Shown: positions 26,986 to 36,302, counted from the stretch's first letter. The stretch: 64,000 nucleotides of DNA from Chitinophaga sp. YR627 (GCF_900114995.1 NZ_FOUX01000001.1:682001-746000), one strand, 5' to 3'. The notes: generated by a model from the letters alone, not told the origin. Translations and numbers: made by a program.

Positions 26986-28018
26986 TGGAAAGAATTACTT
27001 TTAGTGATTTTTCCTTATCTGCATGGGCAAATGTCTCATATGCCTGCATGATCTCATTGAGTTTGAACCGGTGTGTAATCAGACGTCCGGGATCGAGTTT
27101 TTTTGAGACAACGGTATTCAGCAATAAGGGTGTTGTCACAGTATCTACCAGCCGGGTGGTAATGGTGATATTCTTTGCCCATAGGTCCTGTAAATGAAGT
27201 GTGGCAGGTTTACCGTGAACACCAATATTTGCGATGCAACCTCCCGGGGCTATTATAGTTTCGCATAGTTCGAAGGTAGCCGGTATACCTACGGCTTCTA
27301 TTGCTGTATCGACCCCGCGATTGCCGGTCATAGCCATCAATCTTGCCGTTACGGATTCTTTCCCGCTGTTAATTGTATGAGTGGCTCCAAATTGCCGGGC
27401 TACCTGCAATCTGTTTTCATCCAGATCGATCATAATGATTTTTGCAGGGGAATAAAAAGCGGCTGTCAGAAGGGCTGCAAGCCCAATGGGTCCTGCGCCA
27501 ACGATAGCCACTGTACTGCCGGGGGAAACTTTCCCATTCAGCACCCCGCATTCGTAGCCCGTGGGCAGGATATCACTTAACATAACAAGCGCTTCTTCGT
27601 CTGTACCCTCCGGAATATGGTAAAGGCTGGTATCCGCAAAAGGAATCCTGACATATTCGGCCTGTGTGCCATCTATCAGGTGTCCAAGGACCCATCCTCC
27701 GTTTTCACAATGTGAGTACATGCCCTTACGACAATAGTCGCATTTGCCACAGGAGGTAATACAGGAAATGAGTACATGATCGCCCTTTTTAAAATTGGAT
27801 ACATTACTGCCGGTCTCCTCGATCATACCCACGCCTTCATGGCCAAGGGTGCGGCCATCTGTTACCTCCGGTACATCACCTTTCAATATATGAAGGTCAG
27901 TTCCGCAGATCGTCGTTTTGAGGATCCTGACAATCGCGTCAGTTGGCGTCTGTATAACAGGTTTAGGTTTTTCTTCGAATGCTTTCTGGCCGGGGCCATG
28001 ATATACCAGTGCTTTCAT
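26978..28018 (-). CDS. zinc-dependent alcohol/threonine-type dehydrogenase (MDR family)
   Basis: 346 residues. Catalytic zinc ligands are in CGTDLHILKGDVPE with TLGHEG, structural zinc Cys in CGKCDYCRKGMYSHCENGGW, and NAD binding in AIVGAGPIGLAALLTA (about 169-184). The protein belongs to the zinc-dependent ADH branch that includes broad alcohol and formaldehyde/threonine-type dehydrogenases. It is first gene of the run that continues with the second dehydrogenase, LOG protein and ATPase, and it is divergent from PPOX copy 2 across a 142-bp region with one perfect CRP-type box. Confidence 0.92.
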   Translation of the reverse strand: MKALVYHGPGQKAFEEKPKPVIQTPTDAIVRILKTTICGTDLHILKGDVPEVTDGRTLGHEGVGMIEETGSNVSNFKKGDHVLISCITSCGKCDYCRKGMYSHCENGGWVLGHLIDGTQAEYVRIPFADTSLYHIPEGTDEEALVMLSDILPTGYECGVLNGKVSPGSTVAIVGAGPIGLAALLTAAFYSPAKIIMIDLDENRLQVARQFGATHTINSGKESVTARLMAMTGNRGVDTAIEAVGIPATFELCETIIAPGGCIANIGVHGKPATLHLQDLWAKNITITTRLVDTVTTPLLLNTVVSKKLDPGRLITHRFKLNEIMQAYETFAHADKEKSLKVILSND

Positions 28019-28081
28019 CTTTTTTTTGTGAATTTACCACGCGCGCAATCATTCGGGAATGACGAAACACCAGTCGGTCGG

Positions 28082-28093
28082 TGATTGTTGTCA
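28082..28093. promoter_or_regulatory. CRP/FNR-type box 2 (TGATTGTTGTCA)
   Basis: Perfect TGAY-N4-RTCA in the divergent region between the dehydrogenase operon and PPOX copy 2. Toward PPOX its centre is exactly 36.5 bp before the G of TTTG at 28121-28124. It may serve both directions. Confidence 0.75.
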
Positions 28094-28160
28094 TTGATAC
28101 GATACCGGAATAGTTGTCAATTTGTTTCAGCACTTATTGTTCATCTCTAAATCGTATTGT

Positions 28161-28619
28161 ATGTTGGGTATACTTAGCCACAAGGAAATGCAGGACCTGT
28201 TACTCAATAATGTAACCGGAAGGATCGGGTGCAGGGATGGTGACCGCGTTTACATAGTCCCTGTCAGTTACGCGTACAATGATAAATATATCATCGCTCA
28301 TTCTTCAGAAGGACTTAAGATAAGAATGATGAGAAAAAAACCGGAGGTCTGTTTTGAAGTCGACGAGATACAGGACCTGGGCAACTGGAAAAGCGTTATC
28401 TGTTTTGGCAGATATGAAGAGATTCATAACGAAAAAGAGAAGTATTACGCGACGAAATTTCTTGTCAGCCGCCTGGTTCATCTCAGGGTCAGTGAGACTG
28501 CACACTTGTCTCATGTGAGCGAGGAAGGGGAGGAGGAATCTTTACTGCCGCCACACATACGCCCGGTTGTATACCGGATACGACTGCAGCACATGACGGG
28601 CAGGTACGAGAAAATGTGA
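28161..28619 (+). CDS. pyridoxamine 5'-phosphate oxidase-like protein, copy 2
   Basis: 152 residues from ATG 28161 (MLGILSHKEMQDLLL), chosen by alignment with copy 1, whose start is at the same residue. Both share GRIGCRDGD, YIVPVSYAYNDKYIIAHSSE, NWKSVIC and the ending MTGRYE; copy 2 has a few extra acidic residues before the last strand. The flavin/heme-binding split barrel is predicted; the reaction is unknown. A single-gene unit with an upstream CRP-type box and a hairpin after it. Confidence 0.88.
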   Translation: MLGILSHKEMQDLLLNNVTGRIGCRDGDRVYIVPVSYAYNDKYIIAHSSEGLKIRMMRKKPEVCFEVDEIQDLGNWKSVICFGRYEEIHNEKEKYYATKFLVSRLVHLRVSETAHLSHVSEEGEEESLLPPHIRPVVYRIRLQHMTGRYEKM

Positions 28620-28643
28620 AATGATTGTAAATAATAAAGATTA

Positions 28644-28667
28644 AAGGTCTGCTGAAAAGCAGACCTT
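28644..28667. terminator. bidirectional hairpin terminator
   Basis: AAGGTCTGCT (28644-28653) and AGCAGACCTT (28658-28667) form a perfect 10-bp stem with a GAAA loop between the convergent PPOX copy 2 and DUF2892 genes. Confidence 0.8.
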
Positions 28668-28714
28668 GTACATTTTTGGCGTCAACGACTACATACAGTA
28701 GAGTATTTTTCAGG

Positions 28715-28948
28715 TCAATCGCGGGGATGGGCGCCCGCGCTTGTTTTATGCTGTTTCTCAGTGGATATCCCCAGAGCGGTATATAGTGGGCAAATACCTA
28801 TCAGACTGGTGATTGCCAGCACAGCAGCAATGATCAGCAGAATAATACCCCCGGTGCCTGTTACGAGTTTATTGTAATAAATAAAGAAAGCGGTTAATGC
28901 CAGTGTCGCCCGCAGAATTCGGTCAAACATACCTTCATTCTTTTTCAT
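28715..28948 (-). CDS. DUF2892 family small membrane protein
   Basis: 77 residues. The N-terminal MKKNEGMFDRILRATLALTA, two hydrophobic helices and the sequence IGICPLYTALGIST are typical of DUF2892 (the membrane part of YgaP-type proteins). No rhodanese domain is attached. It probably sits in the inner membrane; the function is unknown, although the family often accompanies sulfur or redox genes. A perfect CRP-type box lies 54 bp upstream. Confidence 0.85.
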   Translation of the reverse strand: MKKNEGMFDRILRATLALTAFFIYYNKLVTGTGGIILLIIAAVLAITSLIGICPLYTALGISTEKQHKTSAGAHPRD

Positions 28949-28970
28949 AATGCATGTTTTGAATACATCC

Positions 28971-28978
28971 CGAAAATA
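28971..28978 (-). promoter_or_regulatory. -7 element of the DUF2892 gene
   Basis: On the minus strand TATTTTCG, one mismatch from TAnnTTTG. Its last base is exactly 36.5 bp from the centre of the box at 29002-29013. Confidence 0.45.
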
Positions 28979-29001
28979 GCACAGATTTTATTCGGGACTG
29001 G

Positions 29002-29013
29002 TGACAGGCATCA
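29002..29013. promoter_or_regulatory. CRP/FNR-type box 3 (TGACAGGCATCA)
   Basis: Perfect TGAY-N4-RTCA between the divergent DUF2892 gene and the long plus-strand operon starting at 29124. Toward DUF2892 it has the same 36.5-bp geometry as boxes 1, 2 and 9; toward the plus operon the distance to the ATG is 110 bp. Confidence 0.75.
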
Positions 29014-29123
29014 TCGCAAGTGATGATTTATATCCTGAAAACCGGTCATGAGTGTTATTGTAGTGTAAACTAATCATAAATAGCTTTGAAACAGATTGTT
29101 TAACTCCCTTTAATTTTCCGGTT

Positions 29124-29627
29124 ATGAGAGGTAATATCTTTTCAACAGCTTACATGTTATCCAATGTTATTGCGGTGATGATAGTGTATCTCTGTATACT
29201 GAAGCCGGCATTTGGCAGGATGTGTATCTCAATTCTTTTTATTGGCGCATCAATCGTGAATACGGTCATCGCCATTTCACATCCAAGGCTTTATCTGACT
29301 TATGCAGATGTGGCAGCAGTGCCGTTGTATGTACAGTTTATAAATGGTTTCTTCAGCCGTCATATTACCACAATAGTATTATCTATAGCAACCGCGCAGT
29401 TTATCATCGGCGGTCTGCTTATCTGGAAGGGAACACTGGAAAAATTTGCACTTGGCGGCGCTACGATGTTCCTGGTGGCTATAGCTCCACTGGGAGCGGG
29501 ATCTTCTTTTCCAAGTTCGTTACTGTTGGCCCTGGCTTGTCTGCTACTGATGAGGGAAAAGGAGATTAAGCCCTGGCCTGAGACGCTGTTTCATATCAAA
29601 TCAGATAGTAAAAAAATCATATCATGA
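29124..29627 (+). CDS. hypothetical four-TM membrane protein
   Basis: 167 residues, mainly four hydrophobic helices (about 8-26, 32-52, 80-102 and 110-142) with short loops and a basic tail. The organisation resembles DoxX-like or other small redox-associated membrane proteins, but no motif decides. It is the first gene of an operon that continues with PolX (ATGA overlap of 4 bp), three universal stress proteins and PEP synthase. Confidence 0.8.
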   Translation: MRGNIFSTAYMLSNVIAVMIVYLCILKPAFGRMCISILFIGASIVNTVIAISHPRLYLTYADVAAVPLYVQFINGFFSRHITTIVLSIATAQFIIGGLLIWKGTLEKFALGGATMFLVAIAPLGAGSSFPSSLLLALACLLLMREKEIKPWPETLFHIKSDSKKIIS

Positions 29628-31381
29628 GCACAATTGCAAATCATACCGTATTACCCCGTTGTCAGGCAGCGCTCAGCGACATCTATTATACTATGGCCGG
29701 TTGCTACCGGTACCTGGGAAGAGGATCAATGACCAGGTTATATGAGCAGATGGCTATTCAGGCGGGCATGCTGAAAACGATCATGCCCTCTCCGGATATT
29801 ATCAATGAGCAAAGTATCCCAGCGCTGCTGGAGAAGGATCTTTCTGAATTTTCGGCGACAGGAACGCTGAGGAAATACAGCCGCCTTTTGCAGCGTGTGC
29901 CGGCAGCATTACTGGATACGCTGGAGGTAAAAGGGATTGCTGCGACATTGGTCCGTAAGCTTTATGAAGAATTGAATATAACATCTGAAGAGGAGTTGAA
30001 AACGGCTATTCTTTCCGGCGCGCTGAAAAGGGTTCGGGGATTCAGCAATGCGAAGATCGATCTGCTTAAAAGAAATCTGAAATTATATAAATCACTGGGT
30101 TCCAGATTATTACTCTGGGACGCTATTCTGCAGGGAAATGAAATTCTGAGGGTGATAAAAGGTATTCCGGAGGTGGATGATGTTTCTCTTACCGGTAGTT
30201 TACGGCGGGGAGCTGAGACTGTAGGAGATATTGATATGGTGGTAAGTGTGCGGATAGAAAGTCGTGCAGATTTCATAAGACATCTGCTCCAGCTGCCGCA
30301 AATCCAGTACATCGTTTCTACTGGCTGGAGACGGGTATCTGTAGTGTTATATAATGATACACAACTGGACATCCGCCTTACAGATGAAAAGTCTTATGGT
30401 GCATCCCTGATATATTATACCGGTTCTCTGCGACATGTGGCCATATTAACTGAACGTGCGGAGAAAAGAGGTTATCTGTTTACGCCAATGGGTTTGTTCA
30501 ATGGAATTACCGGGGTCTGGGTTGCCGGTGATACAGAAGGAGGCATTTTCAAAGAACTTGAACTTGCCTACGTACCACCGGAATTACGGGAAGGTGGGCG
30601 GGAAATATACCGCGCAGGCAGGAATATGCTGCCGCAGCTGGTCACTTTCAGTGATATAAGGGGAGATATGCGTATCCGTACAGATTACGAAAAAGGGGGA
30701 GAATCGCTGAACACGATCGCACGCTATGCGATTAATGCGTTTCCTCATTATGAATACCTGGTTGTGGCAGATCAGTTACCGTTTGAAATGTATCATCAGC
30801 AGTTTGCAGAGATCGATCGTGTAAACAGTGAACTGGGGTATCCTTTTCTGAAAAAAGGAATAGTGGTGGAGATGACTGCAGAAGCGATAGCCGTTCCGGA
30901 GAAGTTATTACGTGAAGCGGAATGGGTAACGGCGATCATTAATGAGCATGAGCCATTCAGGTACAGACAGCTGTTCATCAGTGCCTGCGATCATCCCCTG
31001 ATCAATTGTATTGCGAATCCGACCGGTAGAATTATCGGCGCCAGGGAAAGCAGTACCCAAAACTGGGACCAGTTATTCAAACGTGCAGTGAAAACAGGCA
31101 CTGCCCTGGAGGTAAATGCACAACCACAGCATCTGGACCTGTCGGATAGGTTGATTAAAGGTGCGGCAGTAAGCGGTGTTAAGATCGTTATTAATAGTTG
31201 TGCACAGCTTTGCAGTCAATATGATTATATGCAGATGGGTGTCATTATGGCCCGCCGCGGATGGTGTGGTAAAGCAGATATTCTTAATACAGGAAACTGG
31301 GAGAATGTACAGCGGTTCAAACAACAGCATTTAATGACCTATAAAAACGACAGTCATGAAAAAGATTCTATTGATCTTTAA
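29624..31381 (+). CDS. PolX-type DNA polymerase with degenerate PHP domain
   Basis: 585 residues. The family-X polymerase core is intact: helix-hairpin-helix region (LDTLEVKGIAATLVRKLYEE and RVRGFSNAKIDLL), SLTGSLRRGAETVGDIDMVV with the catalytic Asp pair near residue 200, and TQLDIRL with the third Asp. The C-terminal PHP domain (about 340-565) keeps its backbone motifs but has lost its metal ligands: DMRIRT where DLHMHT is usual, VVADQL for ITDHS, ANPTGR for GHPTGR, and SCAQLCSQYDYM for TDAHxxxxLDYM. The polymerase should therefore lack 3'-5' exonuclease or AP-endonuclease activity. It overlaps the upstream membrane gene by 4 bp and the next USP gene by 26 bp. Confidence 0.9.
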   Translation: MSTIANHTVLPRCQAALSDIYYTMAGCYRYLGRGSMTRLYEQMAIQAGMLKTIMPSPDIINEQSIPALLEKDLSEFSATGTLRKYSRLLQRVPAALLDTLEVKGIAATLVRKLYEELNITSEEELKTAILSGALKRVRGFSNAKIDLLKRNLKLYKSLGSRLLLWDAILQGNEILRVIKGIPEVDDVSLTGSLRRGAETVGDIDMVVSVRIESRADFIRHLLQLPQIQYIVSTGWRRVSVVLYNDTQLDIRLTDEKSYGASLIYYTGSLRHVAILTERAEKRGYLFTPMGLFNGITGVWVAGDTEGGIFKELELAYVPPELREGGREIYRAGRNMLPQLVTFSDIRGDMRIRTDYEKGGESLNTIARYAINAFPHYEYLVVADQLPFEMYHQQFAEIDRVNSELGYPFLKKGIVVEMTAEAIAVPEKLLREAEWVTAIINEHEPFRYRQLFISACDHPLINCIANPTGRIIGARESSTQNWDQLFKRAVKTGTALEVNAQPQHLDLSDRLIKGAAVSGVKIVINSCAQLCSQYDYMQMGVIMARRGWCGKADILNTGNWENVQRFKQQHLMTYKNDSHEKDSIDL

Positions 31382-32183
31382 CGGCAGCGCTTCAGTCAAT
31401 CTGCTGAATTTTGGATGCTATATGGCGGGTCTGACCCAAGCGCGTTTGATAGGTGTCTTTCAGGAGGTGATTGAATATGAGAGACACCCGACTGAATTAG
31501 TGGAAAAAGAGCACTCCGCGCGCACATGGATAGATGCAGACGAAAGTCATATTCGGGACGAACGAATAATAAGTGATATCCATCGTTTTCAGGAAGTCTG
31601 CGACAGAAAGGGAATACATGCTACTGTTCATAATGCCACCCGGTTTACCACACCCGAGCTGGTCTCAGAAAGCCGTTTCGCCGATCTCATTATAGTGGAT
31701 GCTACTCCCGCTGAAGGATTGCCGGCAGAAGCTGTACATGAAAGAATCGTAAAGGAACTGGTGGCTGCCGTGGAATGTCCGGTCATTATTGCGCCCGCTT
31801 CCTTTGAGGAAATTGAAGAGATCGTCTTTTGGTATAACGGAAGTACTTCTGCTGCCTTTGCGATGAAACAGTTTGCCTATTTGTTTGAGGTTCCTGAATA
31901 CGTGAAATCAACGATTGCAGTGGCACAGAGCGAAGAACAAACAGAGATCTATGATAAACATCATATCATGGACTGGCTGAGCCGTTATTACGATTACGGA
32001 GACGTGGTAATGCTGAAAGACCATCAGGAGAAAGGGCTATTCGATTATCTTTTAAGAAAGAAGAAAGTAATGGTCGTCACCGGGGCTCATGGCAGGGCAA
32101 CACTTCTTCGTTTCTTTCAGCACAGCTTGTCCGATTTGCAATTAAAAACGCTTCCTTTTCCGCTATTTATTACTAATCACTGA
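31356..32183 (+). CDS. universal stress protein, tandem-domain (1)
   Basis: 275 residues containing two UspA-like domains (about 1-145 and 150-275). The first begins MKKILLIFNGSASVNLL; the second ends with VTGAHGRATLLRFFQHS, where the usual G-x2-G-x9-G(S/T) nucleotide-binding motif has His in place of the last Gly. ATP binding is therefore doubtful. The gene starts inside the end of polX (26-bp overlap) and is followed 12 bp later by the next USP gene. Such proteins support survival under energy or oxygen limitation in other bacteria. Confidence 0.9.
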   Translation: MKKILLIFNGSASVNLLNFGCYMAGLTQARLIGVFQEVIEYERHPTELVEKEHSARTWIDADESHIRDERIISDIHRFQEVCDRKGIHATVHNATRFTTPELVSESRFADLIIVDATPAEGLPAEAVHERIVKELVAAVECPVIIAPASFEEIEEIVFWYNGSTSAAFAMKQFAYLFEVPEYVKSTIAVAQSEEQTEIYDKHHIMDWLSRYYDYGDVVMLKDHQEKGLFDYLLRKKKVMVVTGAHGRATLLRFFQHSLSDLQLKTLPFPLFITNH

Positions 32184-32195
32184 AAACCTATAACC

Positions 32196-33032
32196 ATGAA
32201 AAAGATACTGTATGTAACTGATGTTTTGAAGTTAGATGTGGCTACGCTTGATTTTGCCTGTTATCTGTGTAGTTTGTCCCATTCTAAGCTGATAGGTATA
32301 TTCCTTGAAAACCTGAGTAATGAGTTCAGACCGGCCAGCCTGCTACAGAAAACAGCGATGGAAAGTGGTATCAACGTTCAGACCAGCAATCCCGTGGAGC
32401 TGAAGGAGCGTTGTACAGCCGAAAATATTCAGATTTTTAAAGACGGATGTGAGCGGAGAGGAGTAACAGGCATTATACACAGGGATCAGGGAGTGCCTGT
32501 TGATGATGTGATTATGGAAAGCAGGTATGCCGATCTGTTACTGATAGATGCCGCCACTTCTTTCTCGGCACAGCACGAAGCTGTTCCGACACGTTTTGTA
32601 ATGGACGTACTTGCTGATGCGGAATGTCCTGTGGTAGTGCTGCCTGAAAGTTTTGAGGGTCTGAATAAAGTTGTATTTACTTATGATGGACGCAGTTCTT
32701 CTGTATTTGCTATTAAACAGTTTACCTATCTTTTTCCGGAGCTGAAGGATCATCCGGTTGTTGTGATTACGGTTATGGAGGGAAAAAAACCGCTGCCTGA
32801 AGAAAGGTACAAGTTAAAAGAATGGCTGCATGATCATTATACAGATGTTGACTTTATTGTCATGGATGGTAATGTTAAAACCAGTTTGCTGGATAGTCTG
32901 CTCTTGAGGACGAAGGATTTCATTGTCATGGGAGCGTATGGCAGAAATGCATTCTCGAATATGTTTACGCCGAGTCATGCCACCCCGGTACTCAAACTGG
33001 TAGCCCAGCCTGTTTTTATTGCTCATCAGTGA
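32196..33032 (+). CDS. universal stress protein, tandem-domain (2)
   Basis: 278 residues, two UspA-like domains. Domain 1 starts MKKILYVTDVLKLDVATLDF; AECPVVVLPESFEGLNKVVF links to domain 2 (FTYDGRSSSVFAIKQF). The nucleotide-binding motif near the C-terminus is MGAYGRNAFSNMFTPSHA, with Pro instead of the last Gly. It lies between two paralogues and will be on the same transcript. Confidence 0.9.
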   Translation: MKKILYVTDVLKLDVATLDFACYLCSLSHSKLIGIFLENLSNEFRPASLLQKTAMESGINVQTSNPVELKERCTAENIQIFKDGCERRGVTGIIHRDQGVPVDDVIMESRYADLLLIDAATSFSAQHEAVPTRFVMDVLADAECPVVVLPESFEGLNKVVFTYDGRSSSVFAIKQFTYLFPELKDHPVVVITVMEGKKPLPEERYKLKEWLHDHYTDVDFIVMDGNVKTSLLDSLLLRTKDFIVMGAYGRNAFSNMFTPSHATPVLKLVAQPVFIAHQ

Positions 33033-33048
33033 TTTAATAATTAAGAAT

Positions 33049-33885
33049 ATGAAAAAGATCGTTGCCGCCTTTGACGGACTCAAATTTTCAGAAAGTACCC
33101 TGCAGTATGCAACTACATTATGCAGACAGCATGATGCACACCTCGTCGGGGTATTTCTGAACGATATGACTTATTTCAGCAGAAGTCCCTACGCAGTTAT
33201 GACGGATGCTGTAAATTCCGGCTGGACACTGGAAGCACTAGAGGAGGATGATCATGCAACCAGGGAGAAGGCCGTCCAGCGCTTTATTAGTGCCTGTAGC
33301 GAAGAAGCCATTAACTATTCCGTTCACAAAGATAAAAACATTGCGCTGCGGGAGCTCTTACATGAAAGCATTTATGCTGACCTGGTTGTTATAGGAGAGG
33401 GGGAAACGTTCAACCGGTATTTTGATTCGCCGCCTGCCAGGTTTATCCGGGAATTTCTGGCTGATGTACAATGCCCGGTATTGCTTGTTCCTAAAACTTA
33501 TGTTCCTATAAAGCAATCAGTATTGTTATATGATGGTAAGCCTTCGTCTGTGTATGCGGTCAAAATGTTTAGTTATCTGCTGCCTGTTTTGAGTGCCTTA
33601 CCTGCTGAAGTATTTACTGTCAAGACTACTGACGAGGACCTTCATTTGCCGGACAATGCGCTGATGAAGGAATTTATGAAACGCCATCACAAAAATGCAG
33701 TATATACCGTCGTGAGAGGGCTCGCGGAAGAGGAAATACCTTTGCATTTACGGAAGCAGGGGCCAGGTGTGGTAGTCGTAGCCGGTGCTTACAGGAGAAG
33801 CGCCTTTTCGAGGCTTTTCAGGGAAAGTATGGCGGATGCCTTGCTGCAGGAGTTGCAATGGCCGGTATTTATTGCTCATCAATAA
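33049..33885 (+). CDS. universal stress protein, tandem-domain (3)
   Basis: 278 residues from ATG 33049 (MKKIVAAFDGLKFSESTLQY); the longer frame upstream has only a TTG. Two UspA-like domains; the second starts SVLLYDGKPSSVYAVKMFSY. The motif region AGAYRRSAFSRLFRESMA lacks both the second and the last Gly of the ATP-binding pattern. Third USP in a row; PEP synthase follows 11 bp later. Confidence 0.9.
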   Translation: MKKIVAAFDGLKFSESTLQYATTLCRQHDAHLVGVFLNDMTYFSRSPYAVMTDAVNSGWTLEALEEDDHATREKAVQRFISACSEEAINYSVHKDKNIALRELLHESIYADLVVIGEGETFNRYFDSPPARFIREFLADVQCPVLLVPKTYVPIKQSVLLYDGKPSSVYAVKMFSYLLPVLSALPAEVFTVKTTDEDLHLPDNALMKEFMKRHHKNAVYTVVRGLAEEEIPLHLRKQGPGVVVVAGAYRRSAFSRLFRESMADALLQELQWPVFIAHQ

Positions 33886-33896
33886 TTATATTTTTT

Positions 33897-36287
33897 ATGG
33901 AAGGTTTCATAAAACGTCTTTCTGAGGTTAATATGAAGGACGTCGCTATTGTTGGAGGCAAGAGTGCTTCGCTGGGAGAGATGATGCATTATCTCGTGCC
34001 TATGGGAATTAATATTCCTGATGGCTTTGCGACTACCGCGTTTGCCTACTGGACGTTCCTGGATTATAACAATCTGTGGGAGCCGCTGGCCGCTTTAATG
34101 ATGAAACTTGACCGGCAAAACTTCAGTAATCTGAAGGTAATCGGCGCTGCTGCCAGGGAGATGATACTAAAAGCGGATGTGCCTGAGATCGTCGTCAGGG
34201 AAGTGAAAGAGGCCTATGAAAGGATGTGTTTTCTGCAACCTGTTGCTGTGGCAGTCAGGAGCAGCGCTACAGCTGAAGACATGCCTTTTGCCAGTTTTGC
34301 GGGCCAGCATGAGTCTTTTCTGAATGTTACGGGTCATGATGCTGTAGTAGATGCGCTTTTACACTGCTATTCTTCTTTATATACTGACAGGGCGATCAAA
34401 TATCGCGAGGACAATGGAATTGTTCATGAAAAGGTGGCGCTTTGCGCCTGTATACAACAGATGGTACGTGCGGACCTGGCATGTTCAGGTGTTGGATTTA
34501 CACTTGATCCGGAATCGGGATTCAGGGATATTATCCTTATTTCCGGTTGTTGGGGACTTGGCGAAAATATAGTGCAGGGCAATGTGGACCCGGATGAATT
34601 TTGTGTGTTCAAACCGGGCCTGTTAAGAGGGAAATACGCTATCCTCAGCAAGAAAGCAGGCGCCAAGCAACTCACAATGATATACAGGGCCGCATCCGGA
34701 GAGACAATGAATGTTACTACCCCGGATGAACAACGCTCCCGGTTGACATTAACAGATGAGGAGTTGCAGCAGCTGGCCCGCTGGGCATTGCTGATCGAGC
34801 AGCATTATAAATGTCCTATGGATTTTGAATGGGCAAAAGATGGTACAGACGGACGATTGTTCATCGTACAGGCGCGTCCTGAGACTGTCCATTCACAGAA
34901 AGCAGGCACCAAAGAATATGAATGCCGGCTGCTTGAAAAAGGGGCTGTACTGGCGGAAGGACAGGCTGTGGGTACCATGATCGCTACCGGCACGGCGAGA
35001 GTACTGAACTCTCCGGAGGAGGGAGGACAGCTGGAAAATGGGGAAATCATTATTACCCGCACTACGACGCCTGACTGGGACCCACTGCTCAAAAAAGCTG
35101 CCGCCATCGTTACAGACGCCGGCGGACGTACGAGTCATGCCGCTATTGTAGCCAGAGAGCAGGGTGTACCCGCTATCGTTGGTTGTGGCAATGCCACTAC
35201 TGTTATTAAAACCGGTATGAAAATTACGGTGTCCTGCGCTGAAGGCAAAACCGGTGTTATTTATGAGGGGGCGCTTCGTTACGAGAAAACTGCTTCCGGT
35301 ATCACAGATATTGAACTTCCGGAGAAAGTGAAACCGATGCTGATCATGAGTGATCCGGGACAAGCGTTTAAACTTTCAGCCCTTCCTGTTGCTGGTGTAG
35401 GTCTGCTGCGTATGGAATTTATGATCACTCATACGATCGGTATTCACCCCATGGCGCTGATCAGGTATCCGGATCTGAAAGACACAGCAGTAATGACACG
35501 TATTGGTGAACTGACGGCGGGCTACGCTGATAAAAAGCAATTCTTTGTAGAGAAGTTGTCGCAGGGCATCAGTACTATTGCGGCAGCATTTTATCCGAGG
35601 GAGGTCATACTTCGGATGAGTGATTTTAAAACAAATGAATATGCGCAATTGCTGGGAGGTATTGAATTTGAGCCCCGGGAAGAAAATCCGATGCTTGGCT
35701 TCCGTGGAGCATCCCGCTATTATCATCCGGCTTATAGTCCGGCATTTGCATTGGAATGCGCCGCTGTGCGTTTTGTAAGAGAGCGCATGGGGCTGACAAA
35801 TGTAAAGGTGATGATTCCTTTCTGCCGTACGGTAGCGGAAGGAGAATCGGTTTTGTCAGCAATGGCCACTTATGGACTGAAACGCGGTGATAACGGACTC
35901 GAAGTTTATGTTATGGCAGAATTGCCTTCAAACGTAATGCAGGCAGATAAATTTGCTCTACTATTTGATGGCTTTTCTATAGGGTCTAATGATCTTACAC
36001 AACTAACGCTGGGCATAGACCGTGATTCAGCGATGATATCCGGGCTTTTTAATGAAGAAGATCCTGCAGTGGAAGCCATGCTATCACATATGATAAAAAG
36101 AGCCAATAAATCACGAAGGCATATCGGACTTTGTGGCCAGGCAGCCAGCGATCTGCCGGCATTTGCAGATCTGCTTGTGAGAGCTGGCATCAATAGCATT
36201 TCTTTCAATGCTGATGCGGTCCTGAAAGGAATAAAGAACATTGTAGCGGCTGAAAATAGCCTGAAGAGACACCTGATACTGCTTTGA
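33897..36287 (+). CDS. ppsA: phosphoenolpyruvate synthase
   Basis: 796 residues from ATG 33897 (MEGFIKRLSEVNMKDV); the ATG 39 bp upstream is inside the USP gene and adds a non-conserved stretch. The N-terminal ATP-grasp domain has GGKSASLGEM and RSSATAEDMPFASFAGQHES. The swivelling phosphohistidine domain has GGRTSHAAIVARE (catalytic His about residue 412), and the C-terminal PEP-binding barrel has GSNDLTQLTLGIDRD and the catalytic Cys in HIGLCGQAASD. It makes PEP from pyruvate and ATP, the entry to gluconeogenesis. Last gene of the operon that starts at 29124; convergent with the REC-CRP regulator. Confidence 0.95.
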   Translation: MEGFIKRLSEVNMKDVAIVGGKSASLGEMMHYLVPMGINIPDGFATTAFAYWTFLDYNNLWEPLAALMMKLDRQNFSNLKVIGAAAREMILKADVPEIVVREVKEAYERMCFLQPVAVAVRSSATAEDMPFASFAGQHESFLNVTGHDAVVDALLHCYSSLYTDRAIKYREDNGIVHEKVALCACIQQMVRADLACSGVGFTLDPESGFRDIILISGCWGLGENIVQGNVDPDEFCVFKPGLLRGKYAILSKKAGAKQLTMIYRAASGETMNVTTPDEQRSRLTLTDEELQQLARWALLIEQHYKCPMDFEWAKDGTDGRLFIVQARPETVHSQKAGTKEYECRLLEKGAVLAEGQAVGTMIATGTARVLNSPEEGGQLENGEIIITRTTTPDWDPLLKKAAAIVTDAGGRTSHAAIVAREQGVPAIVGCGNATTVIKTGMKITVSCAEGKTGVIYEGALRYEKTASGITDIELPEKVKPMLIMSDPGQAFKLSALPVAGVGLLRMEFMITHTIGIHPMALIRYPDLKDTAVMTRIGELTAGYADKKQFFVEKLSQGISTIAAAFYPREVILRMSDFKTNEYAQLLGGIEFEPREENPMLGFRGASRYYHPAYSPAFALECAAVRFVRERMGLTNVKVMIPFCRTVAEGESVLSAMATYGLKRGDNGLEVYVMAELPSNVMQADKFALLFDGFSIGSNDLTQLTLGIDRDSAMISGLFNEEDPAVEAMLSHMIKRANKSRRHIGLCGQAASDLPAFADLLVRAGINSISFNADAVLKGIKNIVAAENSLKRHLILL

Positions 36288-36302
36288 CCGTAGCGCCAGG
36301 AA

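Noticed and set aside
28056..28075. AATGACGAAACACCAG as another box
   Set aside because: Only the left half matches; the second half-site is absent and a perfect box lies 20 bp away.
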